Assembly (NCBI GenBank): GCA_045540715.1
Contig: JAZQHT010000016.1
Location: forward strand, 1-64,000
DNA length: 64,000 nucleotides
Origin: UMGS1279 sp045540715
GTDB taxonomy: Bacteria > Bacillota > Clostridia > Oscillospirales > Acutalibacteraceae
Direction of reading: 5' to 3'
Shown here: positions 32,668 to 39,435 of the stretch, piece after piece
Layout: each line of letters starts with the position of its first letter
How positions within the stretch are numbered: position 1 is the first letter of the stretch
Position numbers and translations under genes: made by a program
The notes under the pieces: model-generated
What the model was told of the DNA's origin: nothing
The model's input: only the letters and a program-made list of their open reading frames with translations
Databases searched by the model: none

Positions 32668-33925
32668 TTAATTCTCCTAAAAAGTCATAGTAAAGCCAAA
32701 GAACAGAAAATCTGTCCTTTAGGTCTTTAGCAAAAAGCTTTGCGTTATTAATTTTTTCTTGTCCGTAAAAACTATAAAAATCGTTAATATCAAGTTCTAC
32801 TGCCGCAAGCATATTTATAATTTCTTCTTTTTGGGGCATTTCTTTTAAAACGCTAATAATTTCGCTTTTCTTGTCTTTATAAATTTTGCTGCGGTCAAAA
32901 GTGTAAAAACCCGCTTTTTCTTGTAACTTTAAACAGCTTTTAGCAACATCTTTATAAATTTTGTTTAGCAAGGAATCTCGTGTTTTGGTAGAAATCGAAG
33001 AAATTACGCCAAAATTTCTCATGTTTAAAATTTTCTCTCTTATTTCTGCCGTAACAACGGTAGAAAAAGCAACGTCAACCCCGTGAGAAAAATATTCGGC
33101 GCCATCAATAATACCGGTAATTTCAAAAAAGTGTGATAAATGATGCTCGCTACCCGAAGCCGGCCTTGAAGAACCAACAAAGCTCATTAAAATTCCAACA
33201 ACAACTAGCGCCTCCATTAGGGTTTTAACGGCTTGTTCGTTTCTTTCTAAAAGTTTATCAGAAAGGGAGAGGGTGTTTTGTATTTGAGAATAAGTGAGAT
33301 CGTAAATTTTTTTGCAAAAATACTCACCATTTATAACGTGGCTTAACTTCCAATCGTTTAAAGCCGAATATTTACCAATAATATCGCCATAACCCGCCTT
33401 TATCATATCGAGCGGCGCGTTTTTAAGCACCAAAGTATCTGCAACAATTGCTATAGGGAGGGTTGAGTTATATGTAATTTTCATGCCGTTCATTATCATC
33501 GCTGCCCCATTAGAAGCATAGCCATCCATAGATGGCGCAGTTGCCACCACTAAATAAGGAAGATGGTTTTGGTGGGCAACGTATTTGCAAAGATCTTGAA
33601 TAACGCCAGAGCCAACACCAACAATAACGTCAACGTTATAAAGGTTTTCTTCTACAAACAAAACAGCTTGTTCGTTTGGAATTAAAACACTTTCGCCCGA
33701 AAAAATGGCCTTTTTTATATCTTTGCCCTTTAGTGCGGATTCGGTTTGTGTTCCGGCCGCTTTAAAAGTATTTTCGTCGGCAACAATAAGCGGACTTTTA
33801 AAGTTTTTGCAAATGGTTGTTAAACTTTCAATTGCGTTTTTGCCAATATTAACTTCTTTTATATTGCAAAGGTGGGGCTTGCCACAATTACAATCAATAC
33901 CTTTTAACAAAAAATTAACGTCCAT
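32654..33925 (-). CDS. araM: sn-Glycerol-1-phosphate dehydrogenase (AraM/EgsA family)
   Basis: 423 residues of the iron-type ADH superfamily. NAD loop VGVGSGVIQD, TAPSMDGYAS, and metal ligands in GDIIGK, SEHHLSHFF and SHGVDVAF. Bacillus AraM reduces dihydroxyacetone phosphate to glycerol-1-phosphate, the archaeal-type stereoisomer. It is convergent with the manA cluster and co-translated with the HAD phosphatase. Confidence 0.87.
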   Translation of the reverse strand: MDVNFLLKGIDCNCGKPHLCNIKEVNIGKNAIESLTTICKNFKSPLIVADENTFKAAGTQTESALKGKDIKKAIFSGESVLIPNEQAVLFVEENLYNVDVIVGVGSGVIQDLCKYVAHQNHLPYLVVATAPSMDGYASNGAAMIMNGMKITYNSTLPIAIVADTLVLKNAPLDMIKAGYGDIIGKYSALNDWKLSHVINGEYFCKKIYDLTYSQIQNTLSLSDKLLERNEQAVKTLMEALVVVGILMSFVGSSRPASGSEHHLSHFFEITGIIDGAEYFSHGVDVAFSTVVTAEIREKILNMRNFGVISSISTKTRDSLLNKIYKDVAKSCLKLQEKAGFYTFDRSKIYKDKKSEIISVLKEMPQKEEIINMLAAVELDINDFYSFYGQEKINNAKLFAKDLKDRFSVLWLYYDFLGELNEQA

Positions 33926-34124
33926 ATAAAATACTCCAAAAATGTTTTTTGTATATTATACACCAATTAAAGCGCAAACACAAGAAGCATCTTAGCGTAC
34001 ACAACATATTGTTTCGTAAAAAAGCAAAATCGTATATTTTGTGTTTTCACAAAATAAAATGTGAACTTATTGTGCACATTGCACCAAAACGAAAAAATTT
34101 TTTTAATTTTTTTATAAAAAATGC
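33926..34124. other. AT-rich intergenic lead-in
   Basis: About 200 bases with no gene. There is an ATTTTGTG / CACAAAAT hairpin near 34034-34053 and T/A tracts before the promoter at 34125. Nothing else recognised. Confidence 0.5.
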
Positions 34125-34153
34125 TTGACAAATCAAAAATTATAGTGTATTAT
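34125..34153 (+). promoter_or_regulatory. Consensus sigma-A promoter of unannotated transcript
   Basis: TTGACA (34125-34130), 17-base spacer, TATTAT (34148-34153). One of the best promoters in the window; transcription would start near 34160 and run into the terminator at 34621. Confidence 0.85.
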
Positions 34154-34213
34154 AAAGACACAGAAAGAGAGAAAGAGAAAACAAATTTAAAGCATTTGAA
34201 AGGGGTGAGTCCA

Positions 34214-34270
34214 GTGAACATGGTAGATGAACCAAAATGTTTTAAGGGCCACCGTATGTGGCAAAACTAA
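34214..34270 (+). CDS. 18-residue peptide (leader-like)
   Basis: GTG start with AAAGGGGTGAG ending four bases upstream; reads MNMVDEPKCFKGHRMWQN and stops at TAA 34268-34270. Basic, one cysteine, no hydrophobic segment. It is the first ORF of the structured transcript. A hairpin covers its 3' end. Function unknown; could be a leader peptide or small regulatory peptide. Confidence 0.5.
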   Translation: MNMVDEPKCFKGHRMWQN

Positions 34271-34411
34271 AAGAGTTAAAGTGTTTCCGTAAAAAATATT
34301 TTCGGCAAGTTAAAATCTTAATTTTATAACTCTTTTAAAAATTTAATATATATGTAAAATTAGCCACAATCTATTGGGTTAAAATCCAATATACAAACAT
34401 GGTAAAAACCA

Positions 34412-34420
34412 ATGTACTAA
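34412..34420 (+). other. Two-codon minigene 1 (ATG TAC TAA)
   Basis: Met-Tyr-stop in the context ACCAATGTACTAA, after a CATGGT-AAAA-ACCAATG imperfect hairpin. No strong ribosome site; included because the same ten-base context recurs at 34466. Confidence 0.35.
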
Positions 34421-34465
34421 ATAAAACAATAATAAGTTTAAAAATATAAAAAAGGAATTAAACCA

Positions 34466-34474
34466 ATGTACTAA
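34466..34474 (+). other. Two-codon minigene 2 (ATG TAC TAA)
   Basis: Same ACCAATGTACTAA context as minigene 1, here with AAAAAAGGA eight or so bases upstream, a good ribosome site for a Met-Tyr-stop reading. Confidence 0.45.
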
Positions 34475-34578
34475 TTAAATTTAAACTTAAAGTTATTTAG
34501 TAGAGGAGTTGTTTATTAAACGTAGAACCTTTTTAATGATTTATAAAACAAAAGAATCATAAAGAAAGGCTGATACCC

Positions 34579-34587
34579 ATGTTCTAG
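34579..34587 (+). other. Two-codon minigene 3 (ATG TTC TAG)
   Basis: Met-Phe-stop with AGAAAGG nine bases upstream. The start codon's last base begins the GTTCTA/TAGAAC hairpin. Confidence 0.4.
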
Positions 34588-34620
34588 TTAGTTAGAACTT
34601 CAAAAAATTTATATATAAAT

Positions 34621-34650
34621 AAAGAGAGAAGATTTTTCTTCTCTCTTTTT
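34621..34650. terminator. Bidirectional terminator of the structured RNA
   Basis: AAAGAGAGAAGA-TTTT-TCTTCTCTCTTT, 12 bp perfect, then T run; A/T symmetry lets it also end the convergent membrane-protein gene. Confidence 0.9.
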
Positions 34651-34656
34651 GTTTTG

Positions 34657-35034
34657 TTATTTAATTTTGTTTTTTATATCGTTTAATAGCTTAATAATCT
34701 CTGCAAATCCTAAAAACATCATGCCAACAACAAAGGAGACACACCATATTATAAACATTTCAATAAAAGAGGGCCATGTAAAGAAAGCTTCATAAGTCCA
34801 AGCAATACCAATAGCAAATCCAGCCACAAAAATGATAGCCGATATAAATGTTAAAATTAATGCCATGGTGTTGCTTTCTGGTCTTACGTACTCGGTGTTT
34901 TCGTTGTGGCTATAAAAATATTCTACAATTTCTTTGTCGTTTATTTGCGCGTCTTTTTGTGAACTGCTTGTTTGTGCATCTTCGCCCCAAATAGATTGAT
35001 ATTCTTTTTTATTGTTTGAAAATTTTTCTTTCAT
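34657..35034 (-). CDS. Small two-TM membrane protein, paralogue 1
   Basis: 125 residues: a hydrophilic N-terminal half, two hydrophobic segments (about 60-80 and 90-110), and a C-terminal amphipathic end GFAEIIKLLNDIKNK. That end matches the GIAEIIKILNKMNNK of the next gene and resembles GFGELIDKATLI in the gene at 35523, so the three are a local family. Function unknown. Confidence 0.7.
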   Translation of the reverse strand: MKEKFSNNKKEYQSIWGEDAQTSSSQKDAQINDKEIVEYFYSHNENTEYVRPESNTMALILTFISAIIFVAGFAIGIAWTYEAFFTWPSFIEMFIIWCVSFVVGMMFLGFAEIIKLLNDIKNKIK

Positions 35035-35082
35035 TTTATTATTCTCCTAAAAGCATAGTTCATTTCTTATAATAAAAAGTGG

Positions 35083-35397
35083 TTATTTATTATTCATTTT
35101 ATTTAAAATTTTGATAATTTCGGCAATACCAATTAGGGCCATACCGTAAAAGAGAGGGGCTATCCAATTACCAAAAATTAAATACCAAGAATAAAAAAAG
35201 TCGGTATCTTTGCCGTTTTGCACTTCTACAAGTCCACCGTCTAAACCAACGAAAAAGCCAATTATAAAAATAATACAAGCAATAGCTGTCAAAACAATAG
35301 AAGCCACGGGTGTGCGTTGCTTTTTCATATCATCAACTATTAGCTTTTCATACTGTTCTTCTGTCATTTCTACCGCAATTTTTTTATTTTTGTCCAT
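35083..35397 (-). CDS. Small two-TM membrane protein, paralogue 2
   Basis: 104 residues from the ATG at 35397, which follows GGAGG; an ATG four codons earlier precedes the ribosome site. Two hydrophobic segments (about 33-52 and 78-95) and a C-terminal IAEIIKILN motif shared with its neighbour. Function unknown. Confidence 0.72.
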   Translation of the reverse strand: MDKNKKIAVEMTEEQYEKLIVDDMKKQRTPVASIVLTAIACIIFIIGFFVGLDGGLVEVQNGKDTDFFYSWYLIFGNWIAPLFYGMALIGIAEIIKILNKMNNK

Positions 35398-35424
35398 AAT
35401 GGCCTCCAAAAATTTTGATAATTC

Positions 35425-35496
35425 ATTTTACCACAATAAAAAGCGGTTGTCTATATTTAGCAAATAATTGAAAAGACCGAGCATTTGTGTTATAAT
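35425..35496. promoter_or_regulatory. Divergent promoters of membrane-protein paralogues
   Basis: Plus strand: TTGAAA (35468-35473), 17 bases, TATAAT (35491-35496). Minus strand: TAGACA (35448-35453), 17 bases, TAAAAT (35425-35430). The ATTTTACCACAATAAAA around the minus -10 recurs at 37034-37050 upstream of the XRE membrane gene. Confidence 0.7.
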
Positions 35497-35522
35497 CAAA
35501 ACAAGAAATTTGAGGTGGTAAT

Positions 35523-36110
35523 ATGTTTAAAAAGTTAGACAATTTAATGTTTCAAGATCTTGGTAAAAAAATTAAAACCTTAGCTAAAATTCAGACCTGG
35601 ATAATCGTTGGCGGATTTTTAGTTGCGGCGGTTGTTATGGGCGTAATGGGTGGAATATTTTTACTTAACGCAGATGAAGACACAAGAATAGCCGGAATTG
35701 TTTTGTGCTTGAGCACCCCTTTTTTAACTGCGGCAGGAATATTTTTTGCATGGCTTAGCAACTTAACGTTGTTTGGTTTTGGCGAATTAATAGATAAGGC
35801 AACCTTAATTGAACACAACACAAGTTACTTGGTTAAAAAAGATAAGTCGGCAAAAGCACAAGAAAAACAGGTTGCAATAAAAACTCCGAGTAAATCTGAA
35901 AATTTAGAAGATATAAACTTTACAATTTCACAAAACGAAAGATTAAATCCCGTTATTTTAAGCCGCACAGATAACGAGACAGAAGATATAGAAATTGAAG
36001 AAGAATTTTTTGACGTTAAATGTCCCGTTTGCAATAAAACCCTGTCGTTTATAAAGGGAACTAAAGAAGCAGAGTGCTTTTATTGTGGGTCAAAAATTAA
36101 AATAAAATAA
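35523..36110 (+). CDS. Two-TM membrane protein with C-terminal zinc ribbon
   Basis: 195 residues. Two hydrophobic segments (about 27-49 and 60-82), a FGFGELIDK motif like the C-terminus of the two neighbouring paralogues, a charged linker, and a zinc ribbon CPVCNKTL...CFYCGSK at the end. Possibly a small membrane sensor; no function known. GAGGTGG ribosome site. Confidence 0.72.
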   Translation: MFKKLDNLMFQDLGKKIKTLAKIQTWIIVGGFLVAAVVMGVMGGIFLLNADEDTRIAGIVLCLSTPFLTAAGIFFAWLSNLTLFGFGELIDKATLIEHNTSYLVKKDKSAKAQEKQVAIKTPSKSENLEDINFTISQNERLNPVILSRTDNETEDIEIEEEFFDVKCPVCNKTLSFIKGTKEAECFYCGSKIKIK

Positions 36111-36111
36111 C

Positions 36112-36138
36112 AAAAAGCCGCTTAAAAGCGGCTTTTTT
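36112..36138 (+). terminator. Terminator of zinc-ribbon membrane gene
   Basis: AAAAAGCCGCTT-AA-AAGCGGCTTTTT, directly after the stop. Confidence 0.9.
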
Positions 36139-36170
36139 ATTTGCGGCTTATCGGAAAATTTAATTATATT

Positions 36171-36302
36171 TTGTAGGGAACGGATTTATCCGTTCCGTTA
36201 TTACAGACAACGCGGATGGCATAAATGCCATCCCTACGGTATTAAATAAAATTTTGAATTGTAGATGCAGATTTATCTGTCAAAAATGCCGGGAGAAGGT
36301 AG
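36171..36302. repeat. Palindromic repeat copy with tail
   Basis: GGAACGGA-TTTA-TCCGTTCC, a 10-base insert (like the copy at 19100), GGATGGCA-TAAA-TGCCATCC, then AATAAAATTTTGAATTGTA, GCAGATTTATCTGTC and GGGAGAAGG. This distant copy shows the family is dispersed, not confined to one block. Confidence 0.8.
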
Positions 36303-36320
36303 GTTTTCAAATTAAAGCAA

Positions 36321-36350
36321 AAGGTCCGTGATAAGCACGGACCTTTGTTT
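36321..36350 (-). terminator. Terminator of the XRE membrane gene
   Basis: AAGGTCCGTG-ATAAG-CACGGACCTT. The minus-strand gene ends at 36349 and the hairpin follows its stop; a T run is also present on the plus side, so it may work both ways. Confidence 0.75.
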
Positions 36351-36954
36351 ATTTTATAACCTTTTTACTCCAGGTTTTTTCGTTACATTTTGGACAGCGC
36401 AAATATCTGGTTCTGCCCATGTGCATTGCCATAAATACGCTTTTATAATCGGGAATATACTTGTGTCCACAATTTTTGCACTCGTAATACCCTGCTTTTT
36501 GTTCAACCTTTAACATAAATGGGGTGGCAATTAGTAGCGGTAAAAAAGAAGCCAAAATAATGACCACTCTTAGGGTTTCTGAAGCGTTTACATATCCGGC
36601 TAATACCGCTCCGCCTAAAAATATAAATACACAAATTATACCAACAACAATTTCTAAATTTAATAAATGCTTGTCGGCTTGTTGTTTTTGTTCAAGTAGG
36701 TCTTTAATAATTTGGTCGTTTTTTTGCTGTGTTTCTTTTTCGTTAATCATTTCTCCGGTTAAAAGTTCATTGACCGTAATTTTTAAAATACCGCAAAGCT
36801 CTAACATAATGGCGGCGTCGGGCAAACAAATGCCACGTTCCCATTTAGAAACGGCGCGGTCGGTAATGCCCAATTTTTCTGCCAAAGCGCTTTGAGTTAA
36901 AGAAGCTGCCTTTCTTTTTTCGGCAATAAAATTTCCAATTTTAATTTGGTCCAT
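36349..36954 (-). CDS. XRE regulator fused to two TM segments and zinc ribbon
   Basis: 201 residues. N-terminal HTH (SLTQSALAEKLGITDRAVSKWERG), a coiled linker, two hydrophobic segments (about 100-120 and 128-148) and a C-terminal zinc ribbon CKNCGHKY...CPKCNEKTW. This looks like a membrane-tethered one-component regulator. Targets unknown; the zinc-ribbon/two-TM layout echoes the gene at 35523. Confidence 0.82.
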   Translation of the reverse strand: MDQIKIGNFIAEKRKAASLTQSALAEKLGITDRAVSKWERGICLPDAAIMLELCGILKITVNELLTGEMINEKETQQKNDQIIKDLLEQKQQADKHLLNLEIVVGIICVFIFLGGAVLAGYVNASETLRVVIILASFLPLLIATPFMLKVEQKAGYYECKNCGHKYIPDYKSVFMAMHMGRTRYLRCPKCNEKTWSKKVIK

Positions 36955-37059
36955 AAACTTTTCTCTCCTTTCTAAAAATAATTATAGGGTTTAAAAACAC
37001 AAAAATACACACACCACAGGTTGAGTTAATGTTATTTTACCACAATAAAAGCAAAAAAC

Positions 37060-37087
37060 AAAGCCCCCAAATTTTTGGGAGCTTTGA
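37060..37087 (-). terminator. rplM-rpsI terminator
   Basis: AAAGCCCCCAA / TTGGGAGCTTT hairpin with one mismatch, followed on the minus strand by TTGTTTTTTGC. Confidence 0.75.
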
Positions 37088-37099
37088 AATATAAACAAA

Positions 37100-37498
37100 T
37101 TATCTCTTTGAGAATTGAGGTGCTCTACGTGCGCCTTTAAGACCGTATTTCTTACGTTCTTTCATTCTTGGATCACGAGTAAGTAATCCGGCTTTTTTAA
37201 GAACGGGTCTAAAAGAATCATCAGCAAGTAATAATGCACGAGATAAGCCGTGGCGAATTGCGCCTGCTTGACCTGTTACACCGCCGCCGCCAACTTTAGC
37301 AACGATGTCAAACTTACCTTCAGTACCTGTTAAATTTAAAGGTTGACGAACGATAAGTTTTAAGGTTTCAAGACCAAAATAATCGTCAATATCACGATCG
37401 TTAATGGTGATTTTACCTGTACCATTGTAAACTCTTACACGGGCGACAGAACTCTTTCTTCTGCCGGTGCCGTAGAAATAAGGCTTTCCTTCAAACAT
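37100..37498 (-). CDS. rpsI: 30S ribosomal protein S9
   Basis: 132 residues with YGTGRRKSSVARVR at the start, GGGVTGQAGAIRHGLSRAL in the middle and the basic tail RRAPQFSKR that reaches the ribosomal P-site. Second gene of the conserved rplM-rpsI operon. Confidence 0.98.
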   Translation of the reverse strand: MFEGKPYFYGTGRRKSSVARVRVYNGTGKITINDRDIDDYFGLETLKLIVRQPLNLTGTEGKFDIVAKVGGGGVTGQAGAIRHGLSRALLLADDSFRPVLKKAGLLTRDPRMKERKKYGLKGARRAPQFSKR

Positions 37499-37516
37499 GT
37501 TTTCTGTCTCCCTTCA

Positions 37517-37945
37517 TTAAAATTCTAGAGTTTCAGGTTTTTGAGCTTGTTGTTTGTGCTCTGCGCCTGCATATACTCTTAAACGTGTTAATGCTTTTCT
37601 GCCGATAGTAGTATCAGGAATCATACCTTTTACTGCTTTCATCATTGCAAATTCAGGTTTTGTTGCCATTAAAGTTTTGTAGTTAACTTCTTTTAATGAG
37701 CCAATGTAACCTGTGTGATGATAATATTTTTTATCTGTTAATTTGTTGCCGGTTAATACTGCCTCTTTGCAGTTGATGATGATAACAAAATCACCACAGT
37801 CAACGTGAGGAGTAAATTCGGGCTTAACTTTACCTCTTAAAATGTCAGCAGCTTTTACTGCAACGCGGCCTAATGGTTTGCCTGCTGCATCAATTACATA
37901 CCATTTGCGCTGAACGTCTTGAGGTTTTGCCATAAATGTATTCAT
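37517..37945 (-). CDS. rplM: 50S ribosomal protein L13
   Basis: 142 residues; WYVIDAAGKPLGRVA, HTGYIGSLKEV and LRVYAGAEHKQQAQKP are L13 signatures. TAGGAGG ribosome site before ATG 37945. Promoter for the operon is at 37980-38008. Confidence 0.98.
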   Translation of the reverse strand: MNTFMAKPQDVQRKWYVIDAAGKPLGRVAVKAADILRGKVKPEFTPHVDCGDFVIIINCKEAVLTGNKLTDKKYYHHTGYIGSLKEVNYKTLMATKPEFAMMKAVKGMIPDTTIGRKALTRLRVYAGAEHKQQAQKPETLEF

Positions 37946-37979
37946 GCTTTTTTCCTCCTAGTTTTTTTCGAGCTAGATT

Positions 37980-38008
37980 ATTTTAGCATACAGAAACACT
38001 CAAGTCAA
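37980..38008 (-). promoter_or_regulatory. rplM-rpsI promoter
   Basis: On the minus strand: TTGACT (38003-38008), 17-base spacer, TAAAAT (37980-37985). Confidence 0.7.
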
Positions 38009-38157
38009 CCACTTTTTTGAAAAAAATTAATTTTAAAAACCTTTTCTTTAATTTTCTTTAAAATACTCGTTTTTTCTCTTGTTTTCTAAATAATAATTTT
38101 ACAAAAACGCGCCAAAAAACAGGGCGATTTTTTTGGTCTTAAATTATTGCTAATTTA

Positions 38158-38186
38158 TTGACACTATATTATAAATATGATATTAT
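38158..38186 (+). promoter_or_regulatory. Promoter of the minD-like operon
   Basis: TTGACA (38158-38163), 17 bases, TATTAT (38181-38186). The rest of the 307-base spacer between rplM and this operon is AT-rich and shows nothing else. Confidence 0.8.
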
Positions 38187-38252
38187 AAATAAATAATGGG
38201 GTACGAGTGTTTTTTTGTGTAAAAAACAAATAAAAAGAAGGGAGAACGGCCC

Positions 38253-38981
38253 ATGGGAAGACTTTTTGCGGTGGCCTCCGGTAAGGGTGGCGTTGGCAAA
38301 AGCAGTTTTTGTGTAATGCTTTCGCGCACACTTAAAAAATACGGAAAAGTTCTGCTTATAGATATGGACTTGGGGCTTAGCTGTTTAGACCTTATGCTTA
38401 AGGTTGACGATAGGGTTGTTTTTAATATTAACGATATACTTAAAAACGAACGCGAAGTTGACGAAGTGGCAATTAAGGTTGAAGATAATTTAGAACTTAT
38501 TGCCGCTCCCGAAATAAAGGTTGACGAAAAGGCTTTAAGAACCTTCTTATTTAACATAACCGAAAGCTACGATTTTGTTATTGTAGATTTTCCTGCAGGC
38601 AAAAATACCGACCTATTAAACGGTATGCCCCTTTATTGCGAATTTTTGGTGGTTTCAAAACCCGACCCCGTATCGCTTCGCGATGCCGAGATTTTAAGCG
38701 GAGATATTTCGCCGGATTATTTATCTAAAAGATTAATTGTTAACAATTTTTCTCTTAAAGATATGCAAAAAGCTAAAGGTATTAAGCGTTTTAGCATAGA
38801 TGATATTATTGACAAAACAAAAATTCGTTTACTTGGTATTGTCCCTTACGAAAAAGAGGTTGCAGTTTTGCAATCGGGTAAAGACCTCAAAAAAAGCAGT
38901 CGCGCTAAAAAAAGCGTAGAAAGAATAGCTTTAAGAATTTTAGGCAGAAGAATGCCATTACCAAAACTTAAAAAGATATAA
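38253..38981 (+). CDS. MinD/ParA-type ATPase
   Basis: 242 residues. Deviant Walker A KGGVGKSS (residues 11-18), LLIDMDLGLSCLDL, and IVDFPAG. Closest in look to MinD, which places the division septum, and a basic C-terminal tail (LRILGRRMPLPKLKK) could be the membrane-targeting helix. minC and minE are absent here, but min genes next to mgsA are usual in Clostridia. FlhG-like or other ParA roles are not excluded. GGGAG ribosome site. Confidence 0.8.
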   Translation: MGRLFAVASGKGGVGKSSFCVMLSRTLKKYGKVLLIDMDLGLSCLDLMLKVDDRVVFNINDILKNEREVDEVAIKVEDNLELIAAPEIKVDEKALRTFLFNITESYDFVIVDFPAGKNTDLLNGMPLYCEFLVVSKPDPVSLRDAEILSGDISPDYLSKRLIVNNFSLKDMQKAKGIKRFSIDDIIDKTKIRLLGIVPYEKEVAVLQSGKDLKKSSRAKKSVERIALRILGRRMPLPKLKKI

Positions 38982-39031
38982 CACACCCACTACACCCCCT
39001 TGTGTTAAACATAAAAGGAGATGTTAAAAAT

Positions 39032-39433
39032 ATGAACATTGCATTAATTGCACACGACGCTAAAAAGGAACTTATGATTCAATTTTGTATTGCCTATTGT
39101 GGCGTGCTTTCTCGCCATAATCTATTTGCAACGGGCACTACCGGCAAGGTTGTTTCAGAAGCAACAGGACTTGACATTGTTAAATTTTTAAGCGGTCAAC
39201 AAGGCGGCGCACAACAAATTGCAAGCCGCATTTCTTGTGATGAAGTTGACCTATTACTTTTATTTAGAGACCCACTAAAACCAAAGCCGTCAGAACCCGA
39301 CGAAAAGGTTTTACTTGGCCTTTGTGATGTTCATAATATTCCGGTTGCAACCAATATAGCAACTGCAGAAGTGCTTATTCACGGATTAGAACGCGGCGAT
39401 TTGGATTGGCGCGAAATTGTAAAAGGAAGATAA
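39032..39433 (+). CDS. mgsA: Methylglyoxal synthase homologue with altered active site
   Basis: 133 residues with the family fold (IALIAHDAKK, FATGTTGK, FRDPL, NIPVATNIATAE). Compared with E. coli MgsA at identical spacing, H19 and D101 are kept (H8, D90), but the catalytic base D71 is A60 (GGAQQ instead of GGDQQ) and H98 is S87. It is therefore doubtful that it makes methylglyoxal from dihydroxyacetone phosphate. ATG at 39032 follows AAAGGAGA; the frame is open further upstream. Confidence 0.82.
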   Translation: MNIALIAHDAKKELMIQFCIAYCGVLSRHNLFATGTTGKVVSEATGLDIVKFLSGQQGGAQQIASRISCDEVDLLLLFRDPLKPKPSEPDEKVLLGLCDVHNIPVATNIATAEVLIHGLERGDLDWREIVKGR

Positions 39434-39435
39434 AA

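Larger units (their letters stand above)
34160..34650 (+). ncRNA. Structured RNA with an 18-codon ORF and three minigenes
   Basis: A transcription unit of about 490 nt bounded by a consensus promoter and a perfect 12-bp terminator stem, containing no normal gene. Local hairpins: GCCAC/GTGGC (34248-34262), AAAAGAGTTA/TAACTCTTTT (34269-34336), TATTGG/CCAATA (34372-34391), TAAGTTTAAA/TTTAAACTTA, ATGATT/AATCAT, GTTCTA/TAGAAC (34581-34598). Scattered along it are short ORFs, two with good ribosome sites. It does not show the conserved cores of tmRNA, RNase P or SRP RNA. Class unknown. Confidence 0.6.

Noticed and set aside
34507..34560. 17-codon TTG-started frame after AGAGGAG
   Set aside because: The ribosome site abuts the TTG with no spacer, so initiation is unlikely.
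34160..34650. RNase P, tmRNA or SRP RNA
   Set aside because: Conserved cores (for example the RNase P GAGGAAAGUC box or a tmRNA tRNA-like end) are not visible, and the AT content and start/stop triplets do not fit.
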